Under the pieces are notes generated by a model. It was given only the letters and a program-made list of their open reading frames with translations. It was not told the DNA's origin and made no database searches. Position numbers and translations under genes: made by a program. A stretch of DNA of 64,000 nt, from contig JAPZLL010000028.1 of assembly GCA_036250225.1 (NCBI GenBank), positions 310,001 to 374,000 of the forward strand, in the 5' to 3' direction. Of the stretch, positions 1 to 12,317 are shown one piece after another; the stretch's first letter is position 1; the number at the start of each line of letters is the position of its first letter. Source of the stretch: Cercophora sp. LCS_1 (lineage: Eukaryota; Ascomycota; Sordariomycetes; Sordariales; Lasiosphaeriaceae).

Positions 1-2
1 AG

Positions 3-2800
3 GTGAAGCGTGAGAAGGACGAGAAGAGGAGGTCTTTGCGTTCGCTTCCGCCAGGCGGAGAACGGGTAGGCAGGGTGCTCGGTAAGATCTTGGCTGTCTT
101 CTCCGTTACCCCGAAGTCATCGGCGCCAGTCTCCGGCGGCCCCACACCAACCTCACGGACCCGATCCCGGCCCTCGAGCTTCATCAGCTTCGCTCGACGA
201 CTCTCACGAATCGAGCCACCCGTTACTGAAGATATAATCGTTCCGGATCCCGAACAGGATTCCGCCGAGCAACCGCCAAGAGACGAGACCGATAGACCTC
301 GCGATCAAGCGGCAGAAGAATCGGTGGAACAGGCCCCCGCAATGGCTGCCGCACAACAACGCACACCCCGGCCGTCGGCCACCACGGCAAATAGGAATAG
401 TATGATATCAATACGTTCTGCCAAAAACATTATGACCTCTTCCGTCTCCGAAGTCCCAAAACCTGTTGCCTCGGGGAGCGGCGTGAGCTGCTCAATCATC
501 CTCGCCGAGCCCAATGTTTTTCTCTCGGGATTCGACCACGACGCACACTCCCGACAGGGAGGACACAACTCCAGCGCGCTTCTGAGAGGGAAACTTCAGC
601 TGAACGTGTCGAAGAATGTCAAGATCAAGTCGGTGACATTGAAGTTGATAGGAAAGGCGAGGACCGAGTGGCCCGAAGGCATTCCTCCCCTCAAGGTGGA
701 CCTCTATGAGGAGCAGACGCTGCGCACCCAGTCTCTCGTCTTCTTTCACGCAGTCCACGACATCATGTGGGAGACGGAGTATGGGAACCAGTGCACCTTC
801 GACCTCAAGCCAGCCATTGGCCAACACGGCAGTCTCAGGAACTCGCTGTACTCGAACCATTCGAACACCTCTTTGCATCTTCCCGGGCGGCCCCGCAACT
901 CTACAAACCTCACGGCAAAGGAGCTCAAGCGCCTTTCCCTCCAATCGGTCAACTCTCGGAGTTTTGGGAAGGGAGACTCGCCGTTGGCGAACCAGGTGCA
1001 GGCCAAAGGCTACAGGGTTTTCCGACCCGGGACCTACGAATACAACTTTGAACTTCCCATCGACCACTCCCAGTTGGAGACGACGAAACTTCAGTATGGT
1101 TCCGTGCGTTGGGAGTTGGAGACGACGGTGGAACGTGCAGGCGCATTCAAGCCCAACCTCCATGGAACAAAAGAGGTCACGATCGTCCGGCTGCCCGATC
1201 AAATGTCCCTGGAGACGACAGAGCCGATTTCCATCAGCCGTCAGTGGGAAGACCAACTGCACTACGACATTATGATCTCGGGCAAGAGCTTTCCCATTGG
1301 GACCAAGATTCCCATTGCGTTCAAGCTCACGCCACTCGCCAAGGTACATGTGCACAAGCTCAAAGTATTCGTGACGGAGAGCATCGAGTACTGGACCAAC
1401 GACCGACACGTGACTCGCAAAGACACGGGTCGCAAGATTCTCCTGTTGGAGAAGACGGCCGGGAAGCCTCTTGACAAGCAGTACAACGCAAGCGACATTC
1501 GGGTTGTTAGTGGTGGTGAGCTTCAGCCGGAGGAACGAGACCAGGCCCGACAGGCTGCTTTGGCCCGGAGAATGGCCGATGCCCAGAGGACAAGGCGCCA
1601 CCCAGAGCCACTTCCAGACCCGAGCGAGAATCTCCTCGGAGACCTTGACTTGGGTCTGGAGTCCTTTTGGGGAAGCACCGAAATCGAGATGAACGTACAG
1701 ATTCCCACGTGCGAGATGATGGCCAAGGAGAAGATGCTGCGACTGCATCCCGATTGCAGTTGGAAGAACGTCAATGTTTACCACTGGATCAAGGTTTGTC
1801 CCCACGTCCTCCGGTTTTTGGTCACGAACTGACTGTTTCGTAGATTGTTATGCGAATTTCTCGTGTTGACCCCGATGACCCAGCCGGGAAACGCCGGCGC
1901 CATTTCGAGATTAGCATCGACTCCCCGTTCACGATTCTGAACTGCCGTGCGACGCAGGCCAACATCGCTCTGCCCCAATACTGCGGACGCGAAGGACCCC
2001 CACCGGAGCATGGTGTGCAGATGTCATGCGGCTGTCCGGATGCCCGCTCTTTGGACCGGAGTCCCTCAAGCTCGGCGGCGCACTTAGCTTTGGTTGAGCA
2101 GAACCCGAGCCCAGGCGCCAGCCGGGTAGGCGTTGACTCGGTCAGCTCCTCGGCGATGCCTAACCCTCCCCGGGCGGCACACTTGCATGGGTCTCCGAGA
2201 TACGGTGGATCGTCGACGCCCCTGAGGCATGCTCAAACAGACGGAAGCTCGCTGGACCCAGGCTTTGAAGTCGATCGACCCATTCATCTTCTACGACATC
2301 CGTCCTTCAACCCGCCTGCATTCGACGCCGACGACCCGCCGCCGCCAATCCCGGCTGATTTAATGACGCCGCCGCCCAACTACGATCTGATTGTCGGGAC
2401 GCCGAGTGTCGATGGACTTGCCGACTACTTTGCTCGTCTTGCCGACTACGAAGGCCCAGGCCAGCAACCTCGGCGGGCTGTGGACGATCTTGGCATCCAG
2501 GGAGACGAAGAAGCCGACCCCTTGAGTCCAGGTGCGGGGATGGCCAGTGGCAGCGACTCGGCAACGCCGGGTACAGAGGTCCCTACAGGCGCCAGCACGC
2601 CAATCCCGGGTGATTTGGCCGCCGACGATGACTCGTCTGACAGTGGAGAGGAAGACCCGGCGCGGCCACATAGAAGGGGAAGAGTCAACATTGCAAACCC
2701 TAGGACTCCGGGAGGACGTCTCGTGCCAAGCCGGAGTCTTGAGATCGAGAGGCCAGTGATCAGGCTGGACATGGCAGGGGTTGTCCGGAGGGATGAATGA
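3..2800 (+). CDS. Arrestin-related trafficking adaptor (Rod1/CreD-like), 5' partial
   Basis: The gene runs in from outside the window: the first in-frame codon is GTG and no upstream start is available. Exon 1 is 3-1793 and exon 2 is 1844-2800; the 50-base intron begins GTTTGT and ends TAG, and phase 0 joining restores the arrestin C-domain (HWIK to IVMRIS). 915 residues are visible. An arrestin N-domain begins near residue 160 (SCSIILAEP, LRGKLQLNV, WPEGIPP), followed by a Ser/Asn-rich insertion. The C-domain ends at RRHFEISIDSPF, and a long Pro/Ser-rich tail contains a PPPNY motif near base 2370. The family recruits Rsp5/HulA-type ubiquitin ligases through PPxY to trigger endocytosis of plasma-membrane transporters and takes part in carbon-source signalling. 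The Rod1/CreD assignment rests on the domain order and the WPEGIPP block; the exact orthologue is not certain. Confidence 0.85.
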
Positions 2801-3311
2801 GCCACGAATTTTTATTTGATGAAAGCCCACAAGGCATCAGGGCACGTTTTTGGGGGTTGCTTGGATAGAGGCGTTGATGATTTTTGCGGGTTCCACGGTC
2901 AAGTTGCCTCTGGGCGACACGGCGGCGTTGGAGGATTGGTGAGGTGCAAAAGCGACGGAGGGATGAAAACGAGGCATGGTGCATCGTCCGGTTTAGCACA
3001 TGGGTGACGGCAGCATGATTGATGGGTCACAAGTTTGTGTGCACAAGATCGATGTTGTTCATTGCATGGCGTTTCAGGGACTTCATGGCGAGGTCAGAAT
3101 GATACCACCTAATGTCTTTGCCGTGCAAATACCAGTGTGTTATGGGCCGTGTGTTTGTTGGCTTGCTTGTGATTATACCTCGTCGATGATTTTGAGTTGT
3201 TAGCATCAGTGTTGGCGGACACTTGTTACCTACCCGACGAAATTGAGCCCTGGCCACGATTATGTTTGCAGAGATGAATCCCGAATTTATTTTATTATTA
3301 CCTGGTCATCA
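2801..3311. other. Convergent 3' intergenic region
   Basis: This gap lies between the convergent ends of the arrestin and homoaconitase genes and presumably holds both 3' untranslated regions. I see no further gene in it. Confidence 0.6.
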
Positions 3312-5769
3312 TCACGCTTCAATCTTCTTCTTAACCCACTTCTCCAAGCCGCCGACGGCGATGATCTCCTGCACGTTCGGCGGCAGCTCGCCAACCTTTT
3401 GCTCCCACGTCTTTCCATCCTTTTCCGTAATGACAACCTTTGATCTTCTCACGTCCCAGAGCAGCTTCCACCCTGTGCGTCTTGTCAACGGCTTGCCCTC
3501 ATCGTTCTTGTAGGTTTCCCGCAACCGCTCAATCAGCTTGGGGACTTCGACGCCCATGAGGGCGTTGTTGATGCTGTTCCGGCTGAAGATGTTGCCGAAG
3601 CTGCCTGCGACTACCAAGGGGATCTCCTTGGCGAGGATGGCGGTTGCTGCTTGTTCGCGAGAGGAACCGCAGCCGAAGTTGAAGCCTGTGACGAGGATGT
3701 CGCCTGGCTGGGCAACGCTGCCGAAGGAGGTGTCGTAGTTCTCCATGCACACTTGGGCCATCTTCTCCTTGGAGACGTTGTCCTGGTAGGTGTACTTGCC
3801 GGGGTAGATGCCGTCTGTATTGATGTTGTCTGCGTCGCAAAAGACGATCTCCCCTTCGATCTTCTCGGGGAAGCCGGGGAGGACGTCGGTGAGGCGTTCT
3901 TCCTCGGAGGAGGTGGCTGGGGCGGAGGAGGATTCGGAGGACTCAGCGGCCTCGGCGGCGGCGATGAGGCTCTCGGCTTCAAAGAGGAGCTTGTCGAGGG
4001 CGGATTCGACGGAGCGCGCCCTGTCGGCTTCGAAGTCGCCGCTGCCCTCGCCGATGATGACTTTCTCGACACCCTCGGGCTTTTGGTACCAGCCAGGGCC
4101 GGCGATCTTGCCCTGGAGGGCGCTGGCAGCGACGACCTCAGGGCTGGCAAGGTAGGCCTTGGCTTCGGTGGAGCCCATGCGGCCCTTGAAGTTGCGGTTG
4201 CTGGCGCTGATGCCAACCTCGCCAGGCTCGAGGAGACCGGTGCCGAGACCGATGCACGGGCCGCATCCCGAGGGGAGAGCCTCGGCACCGGCATCAAGCA
4301 GAACCTGCCAGTCGCCGGCTTCCTCGGCAGCCTGCTGCTCGGGGATGGAAGCGGCGGCGATGTAGAACTTGACGCCGGAGGCGATCTTTGCGGGCTCGCC
4401 GGCCTTGGAAGCCTCGCGGAAGACCCGGGCGGCGGCGGCGATGTCAGAGGCGCGGGAGTTTGTGCACGAAACGAGGTAGGCCTTGTTGAGGGGAATGTTC
4501 TCGGCCTCAAGCTTGTTTAGGGGGGTGGCGATCTTGACGGAGTTGGGCCCCGCAACCCAGGGGCTCAGAGTGGACAAGTCTGCATCCTGTTAGCAACACA
4601 GTCGACATGGAAAAGGCACATTGCACGCACTGAGGTAGAGCTCCTTGGCGTAGGTAGCACCGGGGTCAGCTACCAGACGGCTCTGGTCCAACTCGTCGAC
4701 GCGCTGGTGGTTGATGCGCTCCTTGGACGGGCTCCCATACATGGCGGCTGTGGTGGCCTTGGCGCGGTACCAGGAAACCAGCATGTCGTCGACGGGGAAG
4801 AGGCCACTGAGAGCACCCCACTCGGTTGTCATGTTGGCAATGGTCAGTCTGTCGTCAATGGGGATGCTGGCCAGGGTCTGCTCGGAGCCGGTGAACTCGA
4901 TGCAGTGGTTAAGCACATCGTCCTTGTTGAACAGACCACAGAGAGCAACAATGACGTCCTTGCCCGTCACACCTGGCGGCAGGACGCCGGTGAGGGTGAC
5001 TTTGGCAACCGGAGGGACCTGCCACCAGGTGAGGCCGGTGGCCCAGATGCTGGCGGCATCGGTGCGCACCACGGGCGTTCCCAGGCTCGAGACACCACCG
5101 TACATGTTGGAGTGGCTGTCGCTGGCAACAGTCACGGTCCCCGGCCAGGCGTAGCCCTCCTCAACCATGATCTGGTGGCCAATACCCCGGCCTGCGGGGT
5201 AGAAGTCGACGCCGTGCTCGCCGGCGAAGGCCTCCATGTTGCTGTACTTCTTGAGGTTGCCCTCGGTCTTGTTCTGGACATCGTGGTCGATGGTGAAGAC
5301 GACCTGGCGGTTGTCGTGGATCTTGGTGGCCCCGAGGCCTTTGAACTTGAGCGCAACGGGCCAGGTGTTGTCGTGCGTCATGCAGTGGTGGGGCGCGAGC
5401 GTGACATAGTCGCCAGCCTTGACTTTCTTCCCCTCGGGGAGGCCGACCGAGTATTTCTGTACGATCTTCTCGGTGAGGGTCTGAGGGTTGGCTACGGGAG
5501 CGACCGATTGTGCAGAAAAGGAGGCGGAGGAGGCATTCGGGGCGCCTTCGAGCAGCGAGCTGAATGCGGCTTGTCGACGCGGGACGGTCGAGGTGTATGT
5601 GCGGAGGAGTCGGGGCCCGGCTAAGGAGAGCGGCCGAGCACGGGCGACGATGGTCTGGGGCCGGAGGCGCGCAACGGCCAGGGCATTGCGGGGGAGGGCT
5701 CTCCGCTGGGAACTGTCGTGTCAGCGCAGTCGGTCAATTGGGTTGCGGGACACTCACAAGCGCAGACAT
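3312..5769 (-). CDS. LYS4: Homoaconitase, mitochondrial (lysine biosynthesis)
   Basis: Converts homocitrate to homoisocitrate through homoaconitate in the fungal alpha-aminoadipate route to lysine, in the mitochondrial matrix. Gene model on the minus strand: exon 1 5769-5758 (only 4 codons), intron 5757-5706, exon 2 5705-4631, intron 4630-4580, exon 3 4579-3312, giving 784 residues. The second acceptor in intron 1 (CCCAG) is needed for frame. It yields an Arg/Ala/Ser-rich transit peptide with a likely cleavage region near LLRTYTS. The aconitase catalytic part carries the [4Fe-4S] ligands: Cys401 in SCTNSR, and Cys468 and Cys471 in SGCGPC. The C-terminal swivel domain has the GCGSSREQA active-site loop. 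A Ser/Ala/Glu-rich linker joins the two. Length fits filamentous-fungal homoaconitases. It is distinguished from plain aconitase by the overall sequence, not by one residue, so a specificity check is sensible. Confidence 0.92.
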
Positions 5770-8667
5770 GGTGGACGGTTATTGCCGGGCGATGGCGTAA
5801 ACCATAGCAGTTTGGCAAGCACTTGTTGCGAGTTCGCAGGTCGGCCTTGCATCATTCACAAAAAAGTTTTGCCGTTCGCCAGGGTCCTCGGCGCCGATTG
5901 TCCCCCTGACCGCCTACCAGATTGGGATTTGCCGGGGATCACCCGCTAGGAACGTCCCACCTCAATCCTGGGTTTCGTCCAATGACTTCCACTCCATTAC
6001 AACACCCTTGCGCCCGCTCCGGCGGTCCGAGACCGCTGTAGCCGGGAGTCCTTGCTCGACAACATGCTCCCACGATCATGTCAGGCCGGCGCCCGGGCCC
6101 GAGTCGTGCGCCGAAGCTTCCGCGCCGCGCCGGTGTCCGCTATTTCCCACGCGTCCTTGGTCCATCCCCGCCATCCGCCCAGCGCCGAACGGGACCGACA
6201 GCGTCGCTCGAGCGCATCCAGAACCAGCGATTGGAAAGCGATGCGGGTCAGTCGGGCCCGAGGCGCGTGCGGAGCGAAGCGAACAACACTTTCGGCTGCA
6301 GGCAAGGGCTCCAAGACGAGAGGCAGGAATAAACGGACGCGATCCTGAGGGTTGCCCCCGGCACTGCCCAGCTTAGTTGACGCAACTCGGGTGCCCTCTG
6401 CTCCATCCACGTGTAGAACAGCAGTGACCAGCGACCAGCGACCAGGCCCATCGCCGACAGGCCTCAGTCAACAACGACCAGCCATCCACGAGCGCAGACC
6501 CCTCACGAGCCCGAGCACGAGCTGACGATCTAAGCCATGCCCATCTTCCGCTCCACCAAACGGGTCGAGGACACCACCCATCGTCACACCGCAGCCCTAC
6601 AGCAGACCTCTCGAAACCCGATCGCCAGCAGAAGATCCGCGGTGTGTATCTAGACCATTTGCCCAACCAGCCACCACTTCACCACTTCAGCAACACACCA
6701 CGAGCACAGCAAACATCCGCCCCGGCCCGGCCCAACCAAAGACAACACGAGCCTCATCCAGCCCCCAAAGTCAGCCGGACGGAACCCATCTTCAGCAAAC
6801 TCACGCCCGTTGAGCTGACGACAAACGGATGGCCCCCAGCACAGCTCACATTAGCCCCCTTTGAACAAACCCAGCCCTAACACACACACTTGGCCCAGCA
6901 TTCAGCGGACACTAGCCCAGCCCACCAAACCCAACCAAGCAAAACCCACAACTGCGCAAGCAGTGCACTAGCAGTGCAGTGAAATCAGCAAAGGGCAAAA
7001 CTCACAGCGTGTTTGGCTGCCTGTAAAACGTCAAGCTGACCGCCTTTTCACCGACATGTCTCGCCTCGCCTCGCCTCGCCTTGTGCGTCCGTCAAATCAG
7101 CAAGTCGGCCATTTCTCACCAACGAAGCGGACCCTAATTCGAGGAATTGGCTGTCTTAGTTCAGCGAATCGGCTTGCGCAACCTGTCACGGCATGAGCCT
7201 CCCAGGCATGGATTCGGGGTCAAGCAGAAGCAGCGGATGCGGGACGCTCAAACGGTGAGTTTTTTTTGTCTTTCATCTCGCCTTTTGTGTGTGGAATGTG
7301 AGATCCTGTGCTGTGAGTGGCGTTTTACGCGGTTGTGTTGCTCAACTGTGTGTTGTCGCCGTTGCATCGTCTGCTCCTTGCTCCAAGGATCGCGCACTCC
7401 TGCTTCTTGCCTACCCTGCTCCTGCCGCTCTGTTTGGACGGATGGCTGCTTTTGCTACTTACTTGGTGAGGTGAGGGGTATGCATTGCATCCCATCCCAT
7501 GCCCTGTCCTGTTGCTTGTCGTGAGGGGTTCGCGTCTTCAGGGCGGAGATGTTCTGTAAATTGGCTCAGGGGTGTCGAATTGCCATTGGGTTCAGGTAGG
7601 CGGTGAGCAGCAAAAGGTCCAGGTGTTTGCGTCTAGGCCTTGTTTGCGTCGAGGCGAGATGCATTGTAGGGCGGAGTGCGTGTCGGATGGTTCCCATTAG
7701 CAGCCATTTACACTGTAAGCCGTCGTCAAGCGGGCGGGGGATACGCTCGTAGCCATGTCCATGCCGCCCGTCCATGGCGTCGACTGTGTTATGTGTTGTC
7801 CATGTCGCACTGTCGCGTCAGGGAGCCGCGCTCAGTGTAAGGCGGAGAACGCGTCGGGTGGTTCCCACTGACCGGTCATTTGCGGTAAGCTGTGTCAACC
7901 GTCGTCCGTCAAGATGCGCGACCCGTCAAGGTGTTGTCGAGGTTGCATTGCGCAAGATGCATCAAGCCGGACTGCTTTCAGTGGCATCATACTCACCGCT
8001 GAGCTGCGGGAATGGTCACGATGGGTCAGTACGGGCGGAGAGCTCAACAGCCGAGTCCACCGCCGCCATGGGCATCACTCAAGTATCACATATATCATAA
8101 GTCAGATCAAGACCAATCTCATCAAACAAGTCCAATTACCATTAATCCCCCGCTATCTACACTGCAACCTCCAAACAACAACAAGTCCACCCAGGCAAAA
8201 AAAAAAAAAAAACAAGACAATCTCCTCCTAAACACAAGTCCTCCCTGATATGTAACATGCGGTCCATCCTTCATCAGTCGTGAGTCATGAGTGAGCCTGT
8301 GCTTCGTGCCCGTCTAATGCAACCATCCCTTACATGAACCGTGATACATGATGCCCAGCACATTTTTTGTAAAGCCGGAATGAGACAAGACGCTTTTATG
8401 TATGCCCCAAGAGAAAAAAAAGACAGGATGGCCATGACAGGCAAAAATAACACAAGGTATCCTAAACAAACAAGAACAAAAAAATACAATAGAGACACAA
8501 ATGCTCCCACTCAGACATGATGACTCTGCTCCTTCTTTCCATCCATCATGTCCCGCTCATCAAGGAGATCCCCCAAGATCGAATGTCCCGGGAAGAAAGA
8601 GTCCGGCGCGGGGTCCGCTCCGTCAAGTCGGTGTCGCGGACGGGCTCGGCGGTCGGAGTCAGCTGGC
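5770..8667. other. Gene-free region upstream of LYS4
   Basis: About 2.9 kb between the LYS4 start and the 3' end of the coiled-coil gene. It holds simple sequence, for example CGCCT units around 7061-7080 and an A16 run at 8197-8212, a diverged duplication described separately, and only open frames with random composition. I see no supportable gene. The LYS4 promoter should lie just above 5770. Confidence 0.5.
7665..7914 (+). repeat. Diverged direct duplication of about 70-80 bases
   Basis: Bases 7665-7732 and 7836-7914 share a common skeleton (TGTA-GGCGGAG, CGTCGG-TGGTTCCCA, CATTT, GTAAGC, CGTCGT). Many of the differences are C/T or G/A changes. The copies lie about 170 bases apart in the same orientation. 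No coding potential is evident. Alignment was by eye, so boundaries are approximate. Confidence 0.45.
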
Positions 8668-11600
8668 TCAGGCGGCCGAGGCGACCGTGTCGGTCGAGGT
8701 GCGCGGGGTCGAGTTGGGGCTCGAGCTGGTCGACCTGCGGCCTTTTCGGAAATCGCACAATCGCATAAAGTGCCTGCTAGAATAAACAAACTGAGTTGCC
8801 AATCCTTTGTTAAATGCCGGCTGCGATTTGAAGCATGACTGACACTGCTCCTCGGTCGCTTGGGTTCCGCACCACCACCAGCTGCTTGCCATCCTTCTTG
8901 TCGCGGCTCTCCTTGTCCTTTTTCTGCGGCGACGACGTTCGGGACCGGCTGCCTCGGCGGGATCGCGACGGGAGCACGAGCTGCTCGATTCGGCTCTGGA
9001 GGTCGACGATCTGGCCCGTGGCCGAGTTGTACGAGTCAGTGATGGTGCTGAGCGACTTCTGCGCCGCCGCAAGCTGCTCCTTGGATGCGCCCAGCTGTGC
9101 CGACAGCGCAGTGTTGCCCTCCGTTAGTGTGTTGATCTCATCCACCCGCCGCGTGATCTCCTGCGACTTGGCCTCCAGCTCGGCGCGCAGCGCTGCAGCG
9201 GCAGTGTCCGGGTCCTTATCGACATCTGCCTGCAGCTGGCTGATGGTGCCCTGCAACTGCGTAATGGTGCCTTGAAGCTCCGTCACCTTGGCCTCAACCT
9301 CAGCCTTGGCCTCCTCGGCAGCTGGCAACTTGTCGGCTTCGTCCTGGAGCTCGTCGATCTTGGCCTCGAGGTCGGCAATCTTGCCCTCCAGCTCAGCGAC
9401 CTTGCCTTCGACAGCGGCCTTCTCGTCGGAAAGGCCGGGGATCTTGTCAGCCTCAGCCTGCAAGCCCTCCACCTGCGACTGGAGCTCCGCAATCTTGGCC
9501 TCAAGCTCGCCAACCTTGGCATCGACTGCCGCCTTGGACTCTTCCAGACCCGGGATCTTGTCGACCTCGGCCTGGAGAGCGGCCTTTTCAGCGGTGAGGC
9601 TCTCGATATCCTCCTTGGCAGTGGCGAGAGCGGCCTGGACGCCGCCCATCTCTGCGGCAAGGTCGAGCTTCTGGCTGGCAAGAGAGACGTTAGCCGCCTT
9701 GGCGCCGGCGAGATCAGTGCTGAGGGTGTCGAGCTGGGATTGTTTGTCGGCGTTGGATGTCTCCAAGTCCTCAACCTGCTTCTGGAGACCAGCCTTGTCC
9801 GACTCGAGACCCTCAACCTGGGTCTTAAGATCGGCCGCCTCCGTCTTGGAAGCAGCGAGCTCCTCCTCGAGGGTGCCAATCTTAGCGCTGAGATCGGTCG
9901 TTGATGCCTCAAAATCGCCAACCTGGGCTCTGAGTGTGTCGAGGTCGCCGTTTGCTGTGTTGAGCTTTGCCTGGAGATCGGCCCTGTCCCCCTCGAGACC
10001 CGCCTTGGCTTGCTCAAGCTCCTCCTTGGCCTTCTCGAGTTCCTCAACACGAGCCTTGAGGGATGCAAGCTCATCCTCCACGGCTTTCTTGATGGCTGCC
10101 CGTTCCTCTTCGGTAGCGCCCTGCATCTTTTGCTTCTCTTCCTCCAAGGCATCCTGCATCTTCTTCTTCTCCTCTTCAAGGGTATCCTTGGCCTTCTGAA
10201 CCTCCTCATCGGCGGCGTCCTTGACCCTTTGCTTCTCCTCCTCAAGGGTGTCCTTCAGTTTCTGCAGCTCGTCCTCAACGGCCTTCTTCTCGTCGGCGAC
10301 GGACGCTGCCTTGGCGGCAAGAGTCTCGGTCTCGGTCTTGAGAAGGTCCCGGGTGGCGGTCAAGGCGGTAATCTCCACGTCCCTGGTGTCGCGCTGGTCC
10401 TGGAGTGAGGCCCTGGAGGTTTCCAGAGCGGCAATCTGCTGTCGAAGGAGATCATCATACTCCTTGCGATCCTCCTGAAGCTTTTTGAAGTCGGCCTCGA
10501 GGGATGAGAAAAGTTCTTGTGAGTGGTCCTTATCCTCCTTGATCTCGTCACGCTCCTTCTCGGCCTCGCTAACCAAGACCTTCTGGAGCTCGAGTGCGCC
10601 GCGCAGCTCAACGAGAAGCTGCTTGTTGGAGTCGAGTTGGCTCTCAAGCTCGGCTTTGCTGGCACGCTCGGCGTCGCGTTCCTTCTCGACCTCGTCGAGC
10701 ATGGTCTTCTGGAGGTCGAAGTTGCTGCGGAATTCATCGAGGAGAGCCTTGTGCTCCTCCAGCTTGGCGACGGCGTCATCCTTAGTGTTGCGCTCAAGGT
10801 CACGCTCCCTTAGGAAAGTCTCCCTCTCTTGGGAAACCGATGTTAGCCGGAATGAGCTCTGGTTGAGCTCCATCTCGAGCCTAGCCTGAGACTCGCGCAG
10901 CATCTGTGCCTCAGCCTCGAGCTGCTCAATCTTGTAGAGCAGGCCTCGCTCGGCCTCCCGGTCTCTGTGGGCGCGCTCGACCTCCTTGTCGCGGTATCCT
11001 CGCTCAACCTCTTTGTCCTTCTGGACTCTCTCAACCTGGCGGTGATGTCTTGTGTCCTCCTCCATCGAGTTGGCGGATACGGCNNNNNNNNNNNNNNNNN
11101 NNNNNNNNNNNNNNNNNNNNNNNNNNNNNNNNNNNNNNNNNNNNNNNNNNNNNNNNNNNNNNNNNNNNNNNNNNNNNNNNNNNAGATGCGGCAGATGCGG
11201 CAGATGCGGCAGATGCGGCAGATGCGGCAGATGCGGCAGATGCGGCAGATGCGGCAGATGCGGCAGATGCGGCAGATGCGGCAGATGCGGCGGACGCGTT
11301 AGACCCTGTGGATGAAGTCGAGGGAAGGAGCTTGAGGGATGGTGTGCGGCTGCCAGCCCTGGGAACGGGCCGCTCGACCTCGGAAGGGGGACGGGCCCGA
11401 GTGCCCATGCGGGGCTTTACTCGGCGGCTGGGTGGCGATCCGGCCACACTCGAGCCGGAGCCGATGACACTGGGGGTGAAGCGGACTGATGGTGCCGACT
11501 TGGGGTTGGTCTCGGTGGGCGTCACATCTGATGCCATGTCGTCATCATCAGAGACGACGGAGGTGGCCGAGGCGACTGTGGTGGCCTGGGTAGTGGAGGA

Positions 11601-12317
11601 GAGGTCCGATGATTCGGAGATGGACTCGGTGTCGACATCACGGTAGTCACGGCGGTCGCGGTCATGGTGATCGCGGGATTCGCGGGAGTCGCGACGGTCA
11701 TGGTGATCCTGGCGTTCCTGGCGGCCCGGACGGTCTGTGAGTCTGCTGTCAGGAAGGTACTGAGGAGCGAGAACAGAGCGGACTGGAGGAACGTCATATC
11801 TTGAGGTGATGGTCGCCGACGAGGCGCGAGAGGACCTGAGGTTGATGACAGCCTGGCGCTCCTGTGGCAGTCCGGGGAACTTGGCCTTGAGGACCTTCCT
11901 GGGCAGGGACCCGCCCGAGCCCGACGGCGGCGGCGACGAAGGCTGACTGACGCTGGCGATGCTCCGGATGCTGCTGACCTCCGAGTCGCTGCCCACCGTG
12001 GGCAAATTCGACGACGTGACCGAAGTGTCCGAGTTCCGCCGTGGCCTGGTGCCGGCCAGGGTGCTAGAGGTTGTCGATACGGGCGGCCGGCCGGGCTTCC
12101 GGAGGATGGACTTGATGGGAGGCTGCTGCTGTTGGAGCTGAAGCTGGCGGGAATCACGGTGGCTTTCTCGCTCACGCTCAGGCCACTCCGCAGAGCGGTG
12201 CGAGTATCTGTCCTCCGAGAAGGTGGCCGAGGTGGCTCCCATCCTCGGCCGGATGTACGACCGCTCCCGGTCGGAGCCGTCCATAGTGGACGTTGTCGAC
12301 GATGCTTGACTCGGCAT
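8668..12317 (-). CDS. Large coiled-coil protein with disordered N-terminus (split by assembly gap)
   Basis: Model on the minus strand: 12317-11184, a 100-N gap, 11083-8844, intron 8843-8777 (GTCAGT...CTAG; an alternative acceptor CAG ends at 8774), and a last exon 8776-8668. About 1160 residues are visible plus whatever the gap hides. The N-terminal third is Ser/Arg/Asp-rich and disordered. It is followed by an Ala-Ala-Ser repeat array and then about 650 residues of heptad-rich coiled coil (Glu/Lys/Leu/Gln), as in SMC-, involucrin- or tropomyosin-like scaffold proteins. The spliced C-terminus is a Ser-rich tail (GRRSTSSSPNS). Both flanks of the gap are in phase 0, so the halves form one frame if the missing length is a multiple of three. 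I do not recognise a named orthologue; a cytoskeletal or scaffold role is only inferred from the coiled coil. Confidence 0.75.
11084..11183. other. Assembly gap (100 N)
   Basis: Exactly 100 unknown bases, the usual placeholder for a gap of unknown length. It abuts the 9-base repeat array, and the far side resumes with a degenerate Ala/Ser-coding stretch (AVSANS). The assembly probably broke inside the repeat. Confidence 0.97.
11184..11291 (-). repeat. Coding minisatellite, 12 perfect copies of a 9-base unit
   Basis: Twelve identical copies of AGATGCGGC on the plus strand run up to the assembly gap. On the coding (minus) strand each unit reads Ala-Ala-Ser. The true copy number is unknown because the array continues into the gap. 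Confidence 0.95.

Noticed and set aside
492..1805. Long open frame of 437 codons on the minus strand
   Set aside because: It is antisense to the arrestin exon, whose plus-strand frame carries clear domain motifs; composition of the minus frame is random.
3651..4520. 289-codon plus-strand frame and overlapping frames
   Set aside because: Shadow of the homoaconitase coding strand; it is Gly/Ala/Leu-rich as expected for the reverse of a GC-rich gene.
9283..10245. Arg/Pro/Ser-rich 320-codon frame and several long plus-strand frames
   Set aside because: Shadows of the coiled-coil gene produced by its regular heptad codon pattern.
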